Positions 12,891-25,939 of a stretch of DNA of 64,000 bases are shown piece after piece; positions within the stretch are counted from its first letter, which is position 1, and every line of letters starts with the position of its first letter. Made by a program: the position numbers and the translations under genes. Origin of the DNA: Anastrepha obliqua (lineage: Eukaryota; Arthropoda; Insecta; Diptera; Tephritidae). A model generated the notes under the pieces. The model did not search any database. It saw only the letters and a program-made list of their open reading frames with translations, and was not told where the DNA came from. The stretch lies in contig NC_072896.1 of the NCBI RefSeq assembly GCF_027943255.1, positions 40,946,501-41,010,500 on the forward strand, in the 5' to 3' direction.

Positions 12891-13634
12891 TTAAGGGGTA
12901 ACACCACTGTACACGCGTAAAATAAACACGATTTTTAAAGAATTTTTTTGTATAGAAGGAAAGGGAAAACAATCACTCTGATTTGGGAAGTTATTACTTA
13001 TATACTAAAATACAAGACTACAAAGTTTGATCGAAAAATTTTACAAAATGGCGGCATTGGAGACATTTTTGTAATGTGGTTTCTCTTGAAGGAGCTCCGC
13101 GGCACGCAGCACAGAGAGTGCAAATTTTAATCTGGAACAAAGAAACATTTTTTTCTTAATCTAGATAAGAATAGCTAGAGAAACACGTAGGGGATTTAAA
13201 AAATATTTATTTTTGTGGAATTAGCAAGCATTTGAAGGAAAAAACTCTATTCTGGACTAAAAAAACGACACTTAAATAATTATAACAATCGTTTAAATTA
13301 ATCTATCGAAAATCCCCTACGCTCTTCTCTTAAGAAGGTTATTATACAGACGTAGTGAAAAACCTGATTAAAAATATTTAAAATTGTTTGAGTTATGCTG
13401 CGTGCCAATTTCAGAAAACGTGTTTTGAGAAAAACGCGTTTAAAGTTTGGAAATTTGGAGAAGTCGTTAGGTAGCAGTCACTAACGCTTGGTTAAAAGCT
13501 TAAAATATTTATGAAATAAACTTCGGTAATGTATAAAACTTTTTGTTCTGTATTTTAAAAGGTTCAAAGAATTTTTTAAGCTTATAAAGAAAAAATCAAT
13601 TTTTTGAAATTTCTACAGTGGTGTTACCCCTTAA
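12891..13634. mobile_element. TTAA-bounded non-autonomous DNA transposon (Kolobok- or piggyBac-like)
   Basis: The outer TTAA at 12891 and 13631 bracket perfect inverted repeats, ggggtaacaccactgta on the left and tacagtggtgttacccc on the right. A TTAA target duplication is typical of Kolobok and piggyBac. The interior is AT-rich with a self-complementary stretch aaacgtgttttgagaaaaac and codes nothing recognisable; total 744 bp. Confidence 0.82.
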
Positions 13635-13929
13635 TAAAATCCGCCATAATTTGGTATACGTATTGCTCTCCACCTTAATTAGATCCGATATAATTTTATT
13701 GAGATCGGATAAAAACCTCACTCACCTTTTATATCTTAAGACTATGAGTTAGTATAATTCCAAAAATTAATTTTTTACTAAAATGCACGCGAATATAGTA
13801 TGTAAGGTTTGGAATTTAACTTTCCTTGTTTTATTTACGCCTTTAATAAGAAATGGCGCTCTAGGAGGGAGGTTCACTAACTACCCGTGATTGATAGTAG
13901 AGGACGTTCCTGAGGGAAATTGGTATTAG

Positions 13930-14790
13930 TATTATGCGCTCCCATCTATCAAACGACGACAAAAGAAATTTCAGATTGATTGACAGGTTAGTTTGGATTT
14001 GGCAGCTATTCGAGCAAAACGTGTTTCGTGATTTTCGTTTGGTAACTCCCTTTTTGTTTTTGGATTGGAAAAATTGCGAGGAGATAAAAACAATGTTGGA
14101 TGCTGCCTATGGGGACCCTTCGCCATCTATGACCACAGTTAGATATTGGTTCAATGAATTTAAAAGTGGGCGAACATTCGTTTTTGATGAGGAGCATCAG
14201 CACGTCCGGCAGACGTGGTTATCCAGGAACCACGACATGATCCTCGCTGATCGACGAACGAAAGTGCGTGAAGTAACAGTGGCCAGAGGTGTGTCGACCG
14301 GAATGTCAATTAATATGGATGCCCCGATTGCTCACATGAAATAAACGGATGCGGCTGTTAACTTTGAAGCAGTGTTTAGAGCAATTTAAACGGGATCAGA
14401 AGAAATTTTTGCATCGAGTTGTCAACGTTCATGAAACCTAGATCCATCATTATACAACAGAAACTAAGTAACAATCAATGGGTTTCTCCCTGTCAATCTG
14501 CTCCAAAGAAGGCAAAGACAGTTCTATCGACCGGAAAGGTTATGGCGACGATTTTTTGGGATGCGAACGGCGTCATCCTCATGGATTTAAAAAAAAAGGA
14601 AGAATAATCACTGGAAAATACTACTCAGTTATGGGATCGCTTTCGCGGGAAAAAATTTAGTTCAAACGAGGAAGTCTTCGCCGAAGACAGAGGCATATTT
14701 TGGAGAGTTCAACAAATCCAATTTTTTGAAGGGGTTAAAAAAATGGCCGGAACGTTGAAGGAAGTGTATCTTCCTAAAAAAGAACTATGT
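13930..14790 (+). pseudogene. mariner transposase relic (Mos1-like group)
   Basis: 14070-14210 reads KNCEEIKTMLDAAYGDPSPS and TTVRYWFNEFKSGRT (paired helix-turn-helix domain). 14450-14650 reads QWVSPCQSAPKKAKTVLSTG, KVMATIFWDANGVILMDL (containing the second catalytic Asp) and GKYYSVMGSL. Stops and frameshifts separate the parts and the C-terminal motif is degraded. No TIR found, so boundaries are approximate. Confidence 0.85.
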
Positions 14791-15251
14791 TGAAAAAAAA
14801 AAAACTGGAAGGAACGGTGTGTTCATTTTTAACACCGGTACTTATTCAACCCCCCTCGTAAATTTAGTAATATTGCATAAAACGACTTTCTTTTCCCCCA
14901 TTTTTCTCACACTTCCGAAATACATCATTGAGCTAAGGAGTGTCGAAAAAAGCTTGCAACTACGTACGTCACATTTTATTATTGCGCCACGGTTTATTAC
15001 GCCCTGATAATTATCAACATTAATGTTATGAACCAAACTTTCTTTTCATTTTATTCTTTGAAGTAGGTAGAAGTGGAAACCCCTTGAGCGTGGTAGTTTA
15101 TAGGTGTTTGCCTTATATTATTGCAATATTAAAATATATAAAAACAAGTTTTATGGTAATCTTCCAATATTTTTGCATATATCATTAGCGCAAAAAAAGA
15201 AAATGAAGCACTTTCCTTAAATTTACCCTCTGGTTTTTACTACATCACACA

Positions 15252-16078
15252 TACAATCTGTCTAATAGAAGCGTGACCGCCATAACTTGGAAACTATTAA
15301 ACGAATTCGATTTTAACAAACTGCATTTGATGGGCTTGCAATATTTATTATACAAAATAAGTTAAATAAAATGTACATATAGTCACCACCATTAGCTATA
15401 ACGGCTTCACAAATCAGCCAAATTTGTCTTGAAAACTGTTTGGCCATCAATTTTTTCCCCCCTTTGAGTTTTTGCTTAACTATTACCCAAAAATAAGATT
15501 CTCCGTGAAAATTAATCTTCACTTACTTACGTAATATTTATTTACGTTTGCTCAATATTGTTCCGAATTTGACTTAGCCCGTGCAAGTCCATTTTCAATG
15601 TGTGATAATGAGAGCAGCGATTTTTTCAATGTGCTCCGGAATTAGAGAGCTTCGAATCGTGTCTTTGTTTACATTAACACCACTTTTCCTTAAAGTTGCT
15701 TCAGCTTTACACAATGATAAGTTCGGCTTTGTCACAAAAAAATCAATAATCTTCTGTTCTTGCTTTGGAGAGATATTCTTTTGAGCCTCGTCTGGGGAAT
15801 TCCTCAACGTTTTTAACTTTGGTATACCATTGCTCCTAATTGTTTATGAACGCCTTTCACTTCTTTAAATATTTTGCTGCAGATCCATGTGACATTTTTG
15901 GACCTATATGGTGTGTACATTATAACACTGCTTCAAATCGTTTTTCATACGTAGAACTCATTTTGTAAAAACAACGTACGATTTCTAAATTTCTCACAAA
16001 ACTAACAAATTGAGCTTCGTGTATTGCAAAAAGCACTTTAATGTTTTATGACGGAATTCTAAGTTTGAATTTTGTCTT
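15252..16078 (-). mobile_element. Tc1-like element, copy A, internally deleted (minus strand)
   Basis: 15595-15807 minus codes a Tc1-type N-terminal fragment: ISPKQEQKIIDFFVTKPNLS, then LCKAEATLRKSGVNVNKDTI. The left edge tacaatctgtctaatagaag matches the TIR of the copy at 51654-52341. A scrap resembling the C-terminal part precedes it at 15300-15500. The right TIR is worn. The central catalytic region is missing. Confidence 0.75.
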
Positions 16079-16439
16079 TATTTTGCATTTTATATTTTCA
16101 ACTACATGTAATTATGTAATTATATAATATGTATGTACCCGCATGTATGTATTTCTATTTATTATAAATTATACAGAACTTCCGCCAACATGTTTTCTTG
16201 TGGCTTCGTTTTCAAGTTTTGAAATAAAAAAGGAAACCATATTTTTATTCATAACAGATGGGAAAACCTTGTTGGCTTAGTTTATTGAATATACGAGAGA
16301 GGCCATTTTTGGAATTACTTAAGTTATTTGAGTACCTCGGCAAATTATATTATTGTATAGCCTGAAAGTTTTATAAAAACCTAAAAATAATGCAGATGTG
16401 TTTCGGAAAGTTAATGGCTGAATTGGGAAAATCTGTAGC

Positions 16440-16574
16440 TGCAATATACATACAAACAAGAAATGGAGCGCGTAAAAGTTAAATAAAGATTTCCATTACT
16501 CAAAATCATTTATTTCTGTTTGGTAAAAATGTTATTCAAAAACAAAAAGGATAATTAACTATGTGACACCTTAT
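16440..16574. mobile_element. fragment of the 8.3-kb TIR family
   Basis: Shares aaataaagatttcc, ttactcaa and the right end with the family at 8299-9090, including a terminal repeat with gtgacaccttata. Confidence 0.5.
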
Positions 16575-17130
16575 ATCGGGTGTTTTTTAAGAGCTTAAGA
16601 ACTTAAAATGATAATAAAAAACAGAAATATTGTTGAAGTGAATTTCCATGGTATTTATTTTTTGACTATGATATCCGGCATATGTTTACCGGGGCTACGA
16701 GTTAAATGGTGCATTCGATCAGCCCAATTTTTTACTACTTTTTACAATAAATCTGACCGTACGGCGGCAATGGTGGCTTGAATATTGCAATAAATCGATT
16801 TTTAAGCGCGCCCTGTGGCAAGTTGCGCCGTCTTGTTGAAACCAAATCCCGTCAATGTTTAGTTGATTAATTTTGAAACTTAAATTCCGTCAGCATGGCT
16901 CGATTGCGGTTGCAATTCTCCATAACGGCAACTTCTTCCTCATTTCGAAAGAAATAAGTACCGATAATGCCGCTAGTGCTCTATGAACTTCACAAAGAGA
17001 TTTAATTTCCACAATTTGGAAGCGCTGTTCTGGCGTTAAACGATTAATGATGACTTGTCAAACCTTACTGAACATAAATGTCACCACAGTTTGCCATTCT
17101 CAGCTGTCAAACTATAGTTATTGATATCGA
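16575..17130 (-). mobile_element. mariner-derived deletion element, minus strand
   Basis: The minus strand reads [13 protein letters not shown] (second catalytic Asp of mariner-type transposases) joined to an N-terminal LTPEQRFQIVEIKSLCEV-like helix segment. Starts with the repeat tcgggtgttttttaagagct. A related copy at 48553-49605 has the same layout. Stops break the reading frame. Confidence 0.7.
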
Positions 17131-18250
17131 TTGTTCTCTTGCAGCTAGGTGCAATTACTAAAACAGTTTTTTTTTGCTTATATTCAATATAACTTATCTA
17201 CACTTTCCACGAAAGTGAGTTTTCATGGTAAACATATTTATTTGTATGCTAATTTCAAAACAAAAAAAGAACTTTTAACATACTTTTTGCTCTAAAATTT
17301 TAGGATTATCTGTAACACAATTTTTTGTTTGTGAATGCAAATGGATTTCTGCCGGATGAATATCTGGTAAGCACCTTTTATGGGTAAAAACGAGTTATTT
17401 ACCCATTTGAATACCCAAATCTTAGGCAAATATGAATCAATGTTTTTTCTGCCCTTTTGCAGATAAACTCACTTGTCATTGCTTGTACTATTACCACTAT
17501 TCATAGTAAAATATATACTTTATATCGGATATGATCTGCTAAATTATCAGTTGAGACATCATTCAAAATAGTTCATTCATTTTAATGTTTTCAAAAATGC
17601 GTGTGTATTTAAATATCAAAAAGCGGCTTTAATTGAATGAATATTATGAAGAAATGTGTACTTATTAGTGAAGCTAATATTGATGAATTGAAACAATAAA
17701 CTTTAATTATTTTTAGGTTCAATCATCAGTCAGATCAGCATATGTTGCTCCCCATGCGATATCAAAATGGGCTACGAGCCAGAGTGTCTCATAGTGGACA
17801 GCCGCTACAACCTAACCTAGCCAAGGCTCAGACATGAGGAGATATAAAAATGAAAATATATGGGGGCATTTTGCATCAATTATACCTACACAAAATCAGT
17901 TATCTGCAAATATTGTGACAGATTATAATGGGTACAGGTTAATAATTGCAAGTGCCCAATTACGGTGAAACGCAAATTGTTAGAACGAATACAGGTAAAA
18001 TTAGATTCAGTTCAGTGATATCTTAAGCTTAGATAATGCCGTAAAAATATGTTTAAGCACATAATTGTAATCTCTTCTTGGAATAAATACATGCACCACA
18101 CTTCTATAAAAAATGTAATGCAGAATGATGAAATCACCAGTTCTGCTAATTCTTTTGAAAAACCACTTTCCCCTTCGATTGGTATCAGATATTCTATACA
18201 TTCTCCTGGAAGTTTGCATCCATTCTAGTTTTACTGCTGGTTGTTGGAAA
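17131..18250. other. AT-rich DNA, no gene recognised
   Basis: Around 17750-17830, tgctccccatgcgatatcaa and caacctaacctag look like the end of a LINE-derived repeat, but nothing codes. The 70-codon minus frame at 18007-18219 has no recognised content. Confidence 0.3.
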
Positions 18251-18261
18251 CTTTCGACTTA

Positions 18262-18945
18262 ATACCTTGATCAAAAAGTTTCCGGAATATATTATGTACA
18301 ATGTACATATGTACCTATGTATTTACATATATTCATATATACACAGTCACTGGCTCCTATGTTCTGTTTCACGATTTGGTTTGTGAATATTTTTTTTTAA
18401 TTTTTTAATAGGTATTTCGTTTTAATAGGTATTTGTTTTTTATTTAAATTAGTTGTATATTACAATTTTTAAAATTTCATTTCATTAAAATATGTACTAA
18501 ACAAAGAGATATGCAACATCTTATTAAAATATGTTTTAATTTGTATTATTTATTTACTTACTTCCCAAGCACATAAATGTATGCACCTCTTCACATACAT
18601 GTCGTACATATGTGCATACGCCTACCGAAATTATTAAAAAGGGGATGGCGAGCATATTCCCTATTTCTTTCTTTATGAAGGAAGAGGGAATTACATGATC
18701 GACAGCCAAGGTACCACAGTCGCAGAAATAAGATATAATCGTAACATTTAGGATTTGATATATACCGCCTTGATCAAAAAGTTTCCGGAATTTATTCAGA
18801 TGCTTCAAAATACAAGTTTATTCCTTGCCCTCAAAGTGCACCCTATCAACAGCAACGCACTTGTAGCAGTTACCCCCTTCTCGGAATATTTCTGGAATTC
18901 AATTTGTGGCAAAATCCACGAATTGTTTTCCCAGTAAAAATTATG
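18262..18945. mobile_element. mariner TIR fragments, two scraps
   Basis: ccttgatcaaaaagtttccg at 18264 and again at 18769 matches the TIR of the element at 36922-37986. The second scrap extends to about 18945. Between them is AT-rich filler with two near-complete repeats of atgtacatatgt-type words. Confidence 0.55.
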
Positions 18946-19599
18946 ATTATAATTATATATTAAAATTATATATTTTGACAAATTTTAATCTGTTCACTTT
19001 CAAAGAGAAATATACCCAAAATGGTACTCGAACTCAACATTTGCTATAACATCCTAGTTTCACGTTCTGCTGGATAACTTTTTGTTTACATCCACATTTT
19101 TTAAATAGAAAATTTTAGAAAACTTAATATCGAATGTTTTTCTGGATAAATTACTGAAGATACGTGACAAAAAGAATATTTTATATTTAATTTTGTTGTT
19201 TTCATTTGTTCAAGCCAATTAGTTTATTTGCTTAAATAACAATCAGCTGCTTTTTTTGTTGTCAAGTTGTTGCCAGTAAATTTTTCACTTACTTTAAGTG
19301 CGTGAGATCAAAGGTGCATGAAGGTCAAGTAATCTAAGCGGTCAGATTTAAATTGAGTATCGAAATTGCGCAATGTGCATTCAGCGCAGACTAAAATCAT
19401 CAAAAGGATCATCTATTTAGAGTTATAGATCTAAAAAGTTATGGATGCGTCTTTAGCAACGACCTGACTACCTGTTACTCTACCAAATACATGTATCAGA
19501 ATTTGAGTATTTAAATATGGCAAACGGACTCGCAGTGAAATTTGTACTGCGATAATGACCGAATAATAATGATTGGAAAAAAGGATTTTTATTTAATTT
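18946..19599. other. AT-rich DNA, nothing recognised
   Basis: No open frame of note and no known repeat visible. Confidence 0.3.
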
Positions 19600-20160
19600 T
19601 GGGTTCGGTTTGATGCTACATTCATATCATTATAGTCAGTGCTTCAAGCGGTCGGTCCGTTTTGCGATGGCTTGACGCAACATATGCGACGTTATTCCAG
19701 CAATAGTGTCTCGAATTTTGGCCTCGAGCTCGTCTAAGTGACTGACTTATTAGGACTTAAAGCAGCAGTAGAGAAAATAATCGAGGGGTTAAGTCGCATG
19801 TCCGCAGCGGCCAATTGATGAACGTTGACCTTGAGATGATCCGGCTGCCAAATTTCTTCATCCCAACTCGGAAAATTGCGCGGTTTGTATGGCATGTGGC
19901 ACCGTCTTGTTAGAAACACAGCTCGGATATATCGATGTTGACGAGCTCTGGTCACAGAAAGTGGATTAGCATCGCCCTATATTGAGACCCATTGGTCAAA
20001 TACAAATACTTTAAGATTGTGTTCGCTCTATTTGGGTTATTGTTATAGCCGCTGACCCATAAACGGGTGATGGCCGACTTCACGACGATATTCACTTTGT
20101 GTATTTACAATTGAGCCAGATAATATGCGTTTAAAATTTCTACAAGTTACTGAAAGTTTT
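19600..20160 (-). pseudogene. mariner-type transposase relic, C-terminal region, minus strand
   Basis: The minus strand has an ELCF-stop-QDGATCHMPYKP stretch carrying the second catalytic Asp region, then an LPYKP..WD-like segment and LDELEAKIRDTIAGITSHML, the C-terminal helix typical of this group. Stops break it and the N-terminus is absent. Confidence 0.7.
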
Positions 20161-21099
20161 GACAGCTGGATGTTTTTATTAACTTTGACAGCTATTGAAA
20201 TATAACAATTGAAAAAAAAACTATCATTGCTATCTGGTTACCCTTCATAAACATCTCCTTATTTTAAGTAAATTGAAATCTGAGCGGGAATTACTTCATA
20301 TTTGATATCGGTGCCTTAAAAATGTTATCTTTATGATTATATGAATGTACTTTTAAATTATGTTATAACGAGAGACAATTCATGCGCTTTTCATCTTAAT
20401 TTTCCGTATTTTAAGTGTCCCCTATGTAAACATATAATTCAATATATTGCAATATTAAATTACATTACATATTTCAAATTATATTACAGTTACAAATAAT
20501 GGCCAATTAAACTAGGATATACTCCCGGGAGTTATATTTTTTTACCAGCGGGAAAACTAAAAATCAGATGAACATACCTATATATTCTCAATAAACCACC
20601 ACAATGAATTGTTATGGATTCAGCAAAAAAAAAATAATAATAAAAAAAGCGATCGAAAAAAATCTTTTAGTAACAAATATTAAAGCAAGGAGCACGATGT
20701 GAATGTCCCTATAGTAAGGAACTTATCTCAAGCGCCACAGACCAATTTAAACAGTCTGCACTAAAGAGAACGAAAATAACGGTAGCATAAAAAAAAAATT
20801 GTTTTACTACAAAATTTAGTTAATTGTATGTTTCGTACAAACACACCAGAAAAATTTGGGGAAAAAATCGAATCTAGAAAAACACCTACTGCAACATTTG
20901 CTTTCTGGCTTTTACGTTGTTTTCGCGGTTAGGGTTCGATATGTACATAAATACTCAAGTCTATACCCCATAACGCTCCTTTCTAGAGATAAAGTTCTGC
21001 GTTTCCCATCCAACAATAACACTGGAGAAAGAATACGTTAATAGCTACAATTGTAGTCTTGTGGGGCGAGCTGAGTGGAATGCTCATGCGACTATATAA
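20161..21099. other. AT-rich DNA, nothing recognised
   Basis: Contains A-rich runs at 20625-20650. The short frame 20856-21041 is uncharacteristic. Confidence 0.3.
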
Positions 21100-21780
21100 G
21101 TATGCCTGTATGAATATGTACACATCCATCCATGGATGACTTGATATCATTTTACAGCAGGAGAAACATTTGGCACCAGATCAGCACCGCAGAGTCGTCC
21201 GTCCACACACAATATTCAACGCACACTCTCATAAATAAAAATGTATATCCATATACGTATGTCTGTACAACACACAAAAGGCGTTTGTTGCTTTGGTCTT
21301 ACTGTTTTGTTATAGAACGTGCGCGTGCTTTTTTCGCCATACTTGACTCTGATGCCAACAACAAGCCTACAACCCAGAGCTCAGCACAATTCCGTCCGCC
21401 CTCCCCAATCTTAACGACACTACTTATAAATACCAGAAAACGACAAACGTTGGTTGACTGCCTTCCACCTACTACTTTTGCCACTTGTTTTTGCTTTGGA
21501 ATTATTGTTGTCAACGATGGTTGTTGTTTTGTTGGCGTCCTTATAACAGTCATACCGAGGCTACATTGCCGTAGTCGTCTTGCATCGAAGTTGCCTCTTC
21601 TCTTGTTAGCTATTTTGGTTTTTTTTTGCTTTTGGGTTTTTGCCTCGTTGGCCTGTTTGTTCATTCATCCGGGGCTTCGTCTGCAGTTGAACAGCGCATT
21701 TGTTGAACGAAGCAGCCAGCAATCGTTGACAGTTTAAACGTGCGAACGACTCACCTCATCACAGCCCACAATGAACGGAC
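21100..21780. other. GC-richer non-repeat island
   Basis: Open on both strands (21132-21737 plus, 201 codons; 21299-21664 minus, 121 codons), but the plus product is low-complexity and Leu/Cys/Phe-rich and has no domain. The composition resembles the promoter-proximal DNA at 27.3-30.8 kb. I treat the frames as chance and the island as possibly regulatory. Confidence 0.35.
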
Positions 21781-23511
21781 GGACCGTTTCTATGCCACCG
21801 ACCAAATGGCTCGATCCACAGTGGCCGGAAATCGTCTTGCATGCTGTCAAAAATTTAGTAATCAAAAACCTTTGCAAAAAACATTAACTCTATATACATT
21901 TGAACTTATAAAGTGGATTTTAAAAAATTTCTGAATTATCAAATGTACACACATATGTATGTACATAAAGTGGTAACATATCAGATATCCCGATTAAAAA
22001 TATTTGAGAATAAGTGGATTCATAACAATAATGATCTTGGATTCTACAAAATTATAGATGAAAAACAAAATATATTTTTACATAGTACTAACTAACTTAC
22101 TAACAAAAAACAATCTAGAGATTGTTAGTGCTTTTTTATTTTGGTACAATGAAATTAAAAGTGCGAGGTGACTGAACAAAGTTCAATTATTTTAAATAAT
22201 AATAATATTGGTAGTTGTTATGTTTCTTTATTAATTAAATATAAGTGAGTTAAAGTTAAAATGTTAGGTATTATTGGAAAATACTAAATCCCACGAAGTA
22301 CGATCAGAGCACTAAATTCCTATAACCGAAAAAACAGATGGAACCAGTGATACCGATGGAAGAAATTCAAAAAAAGCAGGTTTGTAGTGGCTATCAAACC
22401 GTCAAGAGACAATGTGGACATTATGTATTCAGGAATACTATGCTAAAGAAAAGCTTTTCTCAAATCGGTTTTTAGATTTTTTTAAAAGGTAATTAGTCCC
22501 TCCTTTATTTAGTATAAATGTTATTCAAAAATAAATTTTGATGATTAGTTTTGCGCCACCTTTGTATTTTTTCCATAAAAGGGACCTTTTTTGACGAGAG
22601 ATTCTAAAATTCGAAGATCCCAGTTCCACTACAATCTATGTATTTAATTACAAATTTTTGCAAAATGTCAATATCAGACTGAGGGAACCACGCTTCACAC
22701 AGGCGTATCGAACTATTCTATAATAATAGTAATGAAAAAAAAAAAATGGTAAGGTCTACAATTTTAGCTGTAAGATGCCAAATGGGGTGACCTTCAGTTT
22801 TATGTTGCCTCCGTAAGGCAGAAATGCACTCGGATTGTCGCCATTACCTAAAAATTGTTGCCCGATGGTGGGAAATAATCACGTCTTTGAATTGAGTCCT
22901 CGATAAATTCTTTTATTTATGAGTTCAAATACTAATGGCTTGATTACTTTTTTGCTTGAGTAGTAAAATACATTAGTATAATTGTTAATTTTTCTTGTAT
23001 ATCTAGATTTGAATTAACTAGACTTGTTAATACATCTGTTTATGCCAGTCATGGAGCAAGATTTCCCTGCTGTGCCCAAAGCTGGACGCTCACAAAAATA
23101 TTGAAAAACTGTTCTCTTACTTTTACCGATTTTTAAGCTACTGCAGAGGTTGATAAATGGGATACTCATTTCAGACGCGTATTTTCCAAAAGGTCAATAC
23201 CCCGTAATTCTGGTTGTTAGCCCGAATATATTCTTTCTATACCTACCAAGGGGAGCTTCTGTTATTGATTTGTAGCAGTTGGCTTACGATTTAGTAGGTC
23301 GTTTCATATTCTATCTGGTTTCACCCACGTGTTTCACCCTTGATTGCAAGTGCAAGTGTGGCTCTTTCTTGATTATTAGGAATGAACATCGGATTCATCA
23401 ACTCCTCAGCCGTATATGGCATTCCTAAGTGCGAGAGTCCAGGCGAGTAGAACGCATTTGTCAATGGCGAGGCTAATAAAAAGATTTCTAAATCCTTTTC
23501 GCAACTATTTA
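21781..23511. other. AT-rich DNA with scraps of repeat
   Basis: 22500-22570 is the right end of the 8.3-kb TIR family (ttagttttgcgccacctttg). 22795-22880 is a badly diverged minus-strand SINE scrap (ggcagaaatgcactcgg). Nothing else recognised. Confidence 0.4.
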
Positions 23512-23665
23512 CAAGGAGGCCAAAAATTAATCAGCCCATTGGAAGATTTGTAATTTATGCAAATGGTGTCGTGCGTCAATCATATTTGACACTTTAACAG
23601 CTGCTTTATACAAACAGACAAGCAATGGGGTACATAAAGGTCAAACATATTTTCTTTAGTAAAAA
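23512..23665 (+). mobile_element. left-end fragment of the 8.3-kb TIR family
   Basis: Shares ggaagatttgtaatttatgc, caatcatatttgaca and acataaaggtca words with 8310-8440 in the same order and spacing. Confidence 0.6.
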
Positions 23666-24080
23666 AGTTGCTTAAAAAAGCTGAGAGCTTCTCTGATGAT
23701 AACAGACTCTATGGACCTCCGCACTCTCCAGATGAGTATTTTACCAGAAAATTCTTTTCTCAAATGCAACGAAAGAAAGTTACAGCCTGAATCGTTGTCT
23801 AATCCTGAAAAAGGTACTACAAAACCGTGGTTGCAATTTCACGTTCGTGAAGTAGAAGGCAAACTTTGGTTTTAGGCCCTAGGTTCAGATGTATGTGTAT
23901 GTGTAGACTAGGTTAGTTTTTCCCTCCCTCTCTCGGCATTTATTTTGCAGTTCAGCTTGGTTTTTGATTCAGCACACAAGTAATATACTTCATTTGGAAG
24001 ACACTCTGATCGTCGTTTGGTTGAGAAATTCCTTAAGTCCTCATTCCTAATTCACAACAGAATTTATCTTATCGAATTAC

Positions 24081-24206
24081 CATGAGCGGTGGCCGTTACG
24101 GTTACGCAGATTTCGGCATCAACATTAACATTGGGTTCAGTGAGGTTCAGCGAGGTATTTCGGGACCAAGATTTTTTTGGTTAGTTGGGGGGTTTCTTCA
24201 GTGTTG
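24081..24206 (+). other. short open frame, 41 codons, unrecognised
   Basis: An ATG in good context (accATGAGC) starts MSGGRYGYADFGININIGFS and continues to a TGA. Followed by a stretch that could be a mariner scrap (NYYERHNVATSRAITKLLE). No family recognised; it may be chance or a TE fragment. Confidence 0.2.
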
Positions 24207-24499
24207 AAGAAACGACGACACTAAAAAGTTACTTTCGGAAAACACGAATAAAGCACAAATCAAATGTGCTATCAACTATTACGAACGACACAATGTTGCC
24301 ACTTCCCGAGCTATAACAAAGCTTCTGGAATGTAATTAACTTAATAACAGCATGAAAAATGTTATTTCTTAAAAAATCGGAGCAAAAAAAATCTGCATTT
24401 GTCATATAATTAAAACAATATTTGTACGTCTGAAATCAAGAAAAATGATCGAATATCAAAAGGATTTAAGATTTTATAATTCGTAATTAACCACTGTGC

Positions 24500-25450
24500 A
24501 CATTTGCTACAGCCGTAACACGCCATCCTCTGGGCACCTTCTTCCACTTCTCTGATCAGGCAAAGCAGTCATCCAACCAAGCATTCATTTGACAGACTAT
24601 CAGTTCGTCCGTTTCTCATACCAACCGAACAACGCGCCCATCCACCCCCAATTCACGCGCAAGCAAAATGCACACACATACACCCATACAACTTACGAGC
24701 AATTCATTCAATTGCCTTGCCGACATTTTCCGTCACGCGGCAATGTTGCCTTATGGCTTGAGTGTCGGCAGCCAGCAGTCGACAGTCGACACAACATTAG
24801 CATTGAAGTGCGCCAGCAGTTCGCCCACGTGTGCGAATATACGAATACACAAACAAGTTTGTCCTAAAGCACAAACGCACTAACCCATAACGGCACGTTT
24901 CAGGCGCAAACAGACGACCGAACGCAAACACACACACATCAACTAACACCCACTTGTCCATCAAGCACACACATTTACACCAACACTCATATACATACTT
25001 CCACAACTGAAATACCACGCACAGACGTCAGCTACACAAATTTCACATTTTTTTTCACACCCCATTCTTCACCCTCCGCCGCATACCGGACTCCGACCGC
25101 ACTTCCTTTGATTTAGTCATTTTTCTCTCTGGCACTCGGGCAGCATTTGGTGCACTCAATGCCCGGTCGTTGCGGCAATACCTCTCCCCGTTTTTCCTAT
25201 GGGGATTTTTTATTCGATTTTGTAGCTTTATGTTTTTTCCTTTCTTGCCTTGCCACATATTTTTACAGTCGTCGCCATCCCCTCTGTCGCATAACTTTCT
25301 TTTTGCCCTTACAAATGTTTCCAACTTTTTTGCTGTTTGCCTTTATTTTTTGCTGATACTTATTTTTTGCGTTTTTTGTTGGTTGGCACTTTTTTGTTGC
25401 TCATACAAAGCGAAGTCTTTTTTCGCTATTTTACGTGCATATATTTTTGC
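24500..25450. other. GC-richer non-repeat island with CA-rich words
   Basis: 24590-25060 is rich in cacacaca-type and C-rich words. 25060-25450 is T/C-rich. Frames on both strands are low-complexity. It may be regulatory DNA of the downstream repressor gene; no protein signal. Confidence 0.3.
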
Positions 25451-25935
25451 TACAATTAGGAAGTTGGGTACTTTCGTTTCGATGATGAAAATTTAAAAGA
25501 ATTCGAATTTTCATGAGTTTTTATGTATTAATTCCTAATGTTTCTTTGCTAATTCCACTGAGATCCAATTTAATCGAATAATTCGAAATTTTCTGAATTG
25601 ATTATCATTCAATACTATAATTTTTGGTTGGTTTGGAAATATTAGGAAATAAAAATATTTGAATATATAATATATGGTATACAATACTATGACAAAACAT
25701 TTTCCTTAAAGCGCACGCCTGTTATTACTTAAGCTTGGTTTTCAGCTCTCCAAAATTTCGTAGATTGTCAAAAGTTTTTCCAAAATAAACTTAAAAAAAA
25801 AGTAATACAAAATTAATTGCTTAAGCCCCGTACCCTATTTCGGAAAATTTTGCAAAATACATTTGGCAAACATTTTTAATCGTTTTTTATAAGCCGTTTT
25901 TGCTTTGCGACTCAGCTTTAACCTATTTTGTTATG
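25451..25935. other. AT-rich DNA, nothing recognised
   Basis: Very AT-rich with no element visible. Confidence 0.3.
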
Positions 25936-25939
25936 CATA

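Noticed and set aside
21132..21737. 201-codon plus-strand open frame
   Set aside because: Low-complexity, Cys/Phe/Leu-rich product with no domain, and a 121-codon frame is open on the opposite strand over the same DNA; looks like composition-driven openness.
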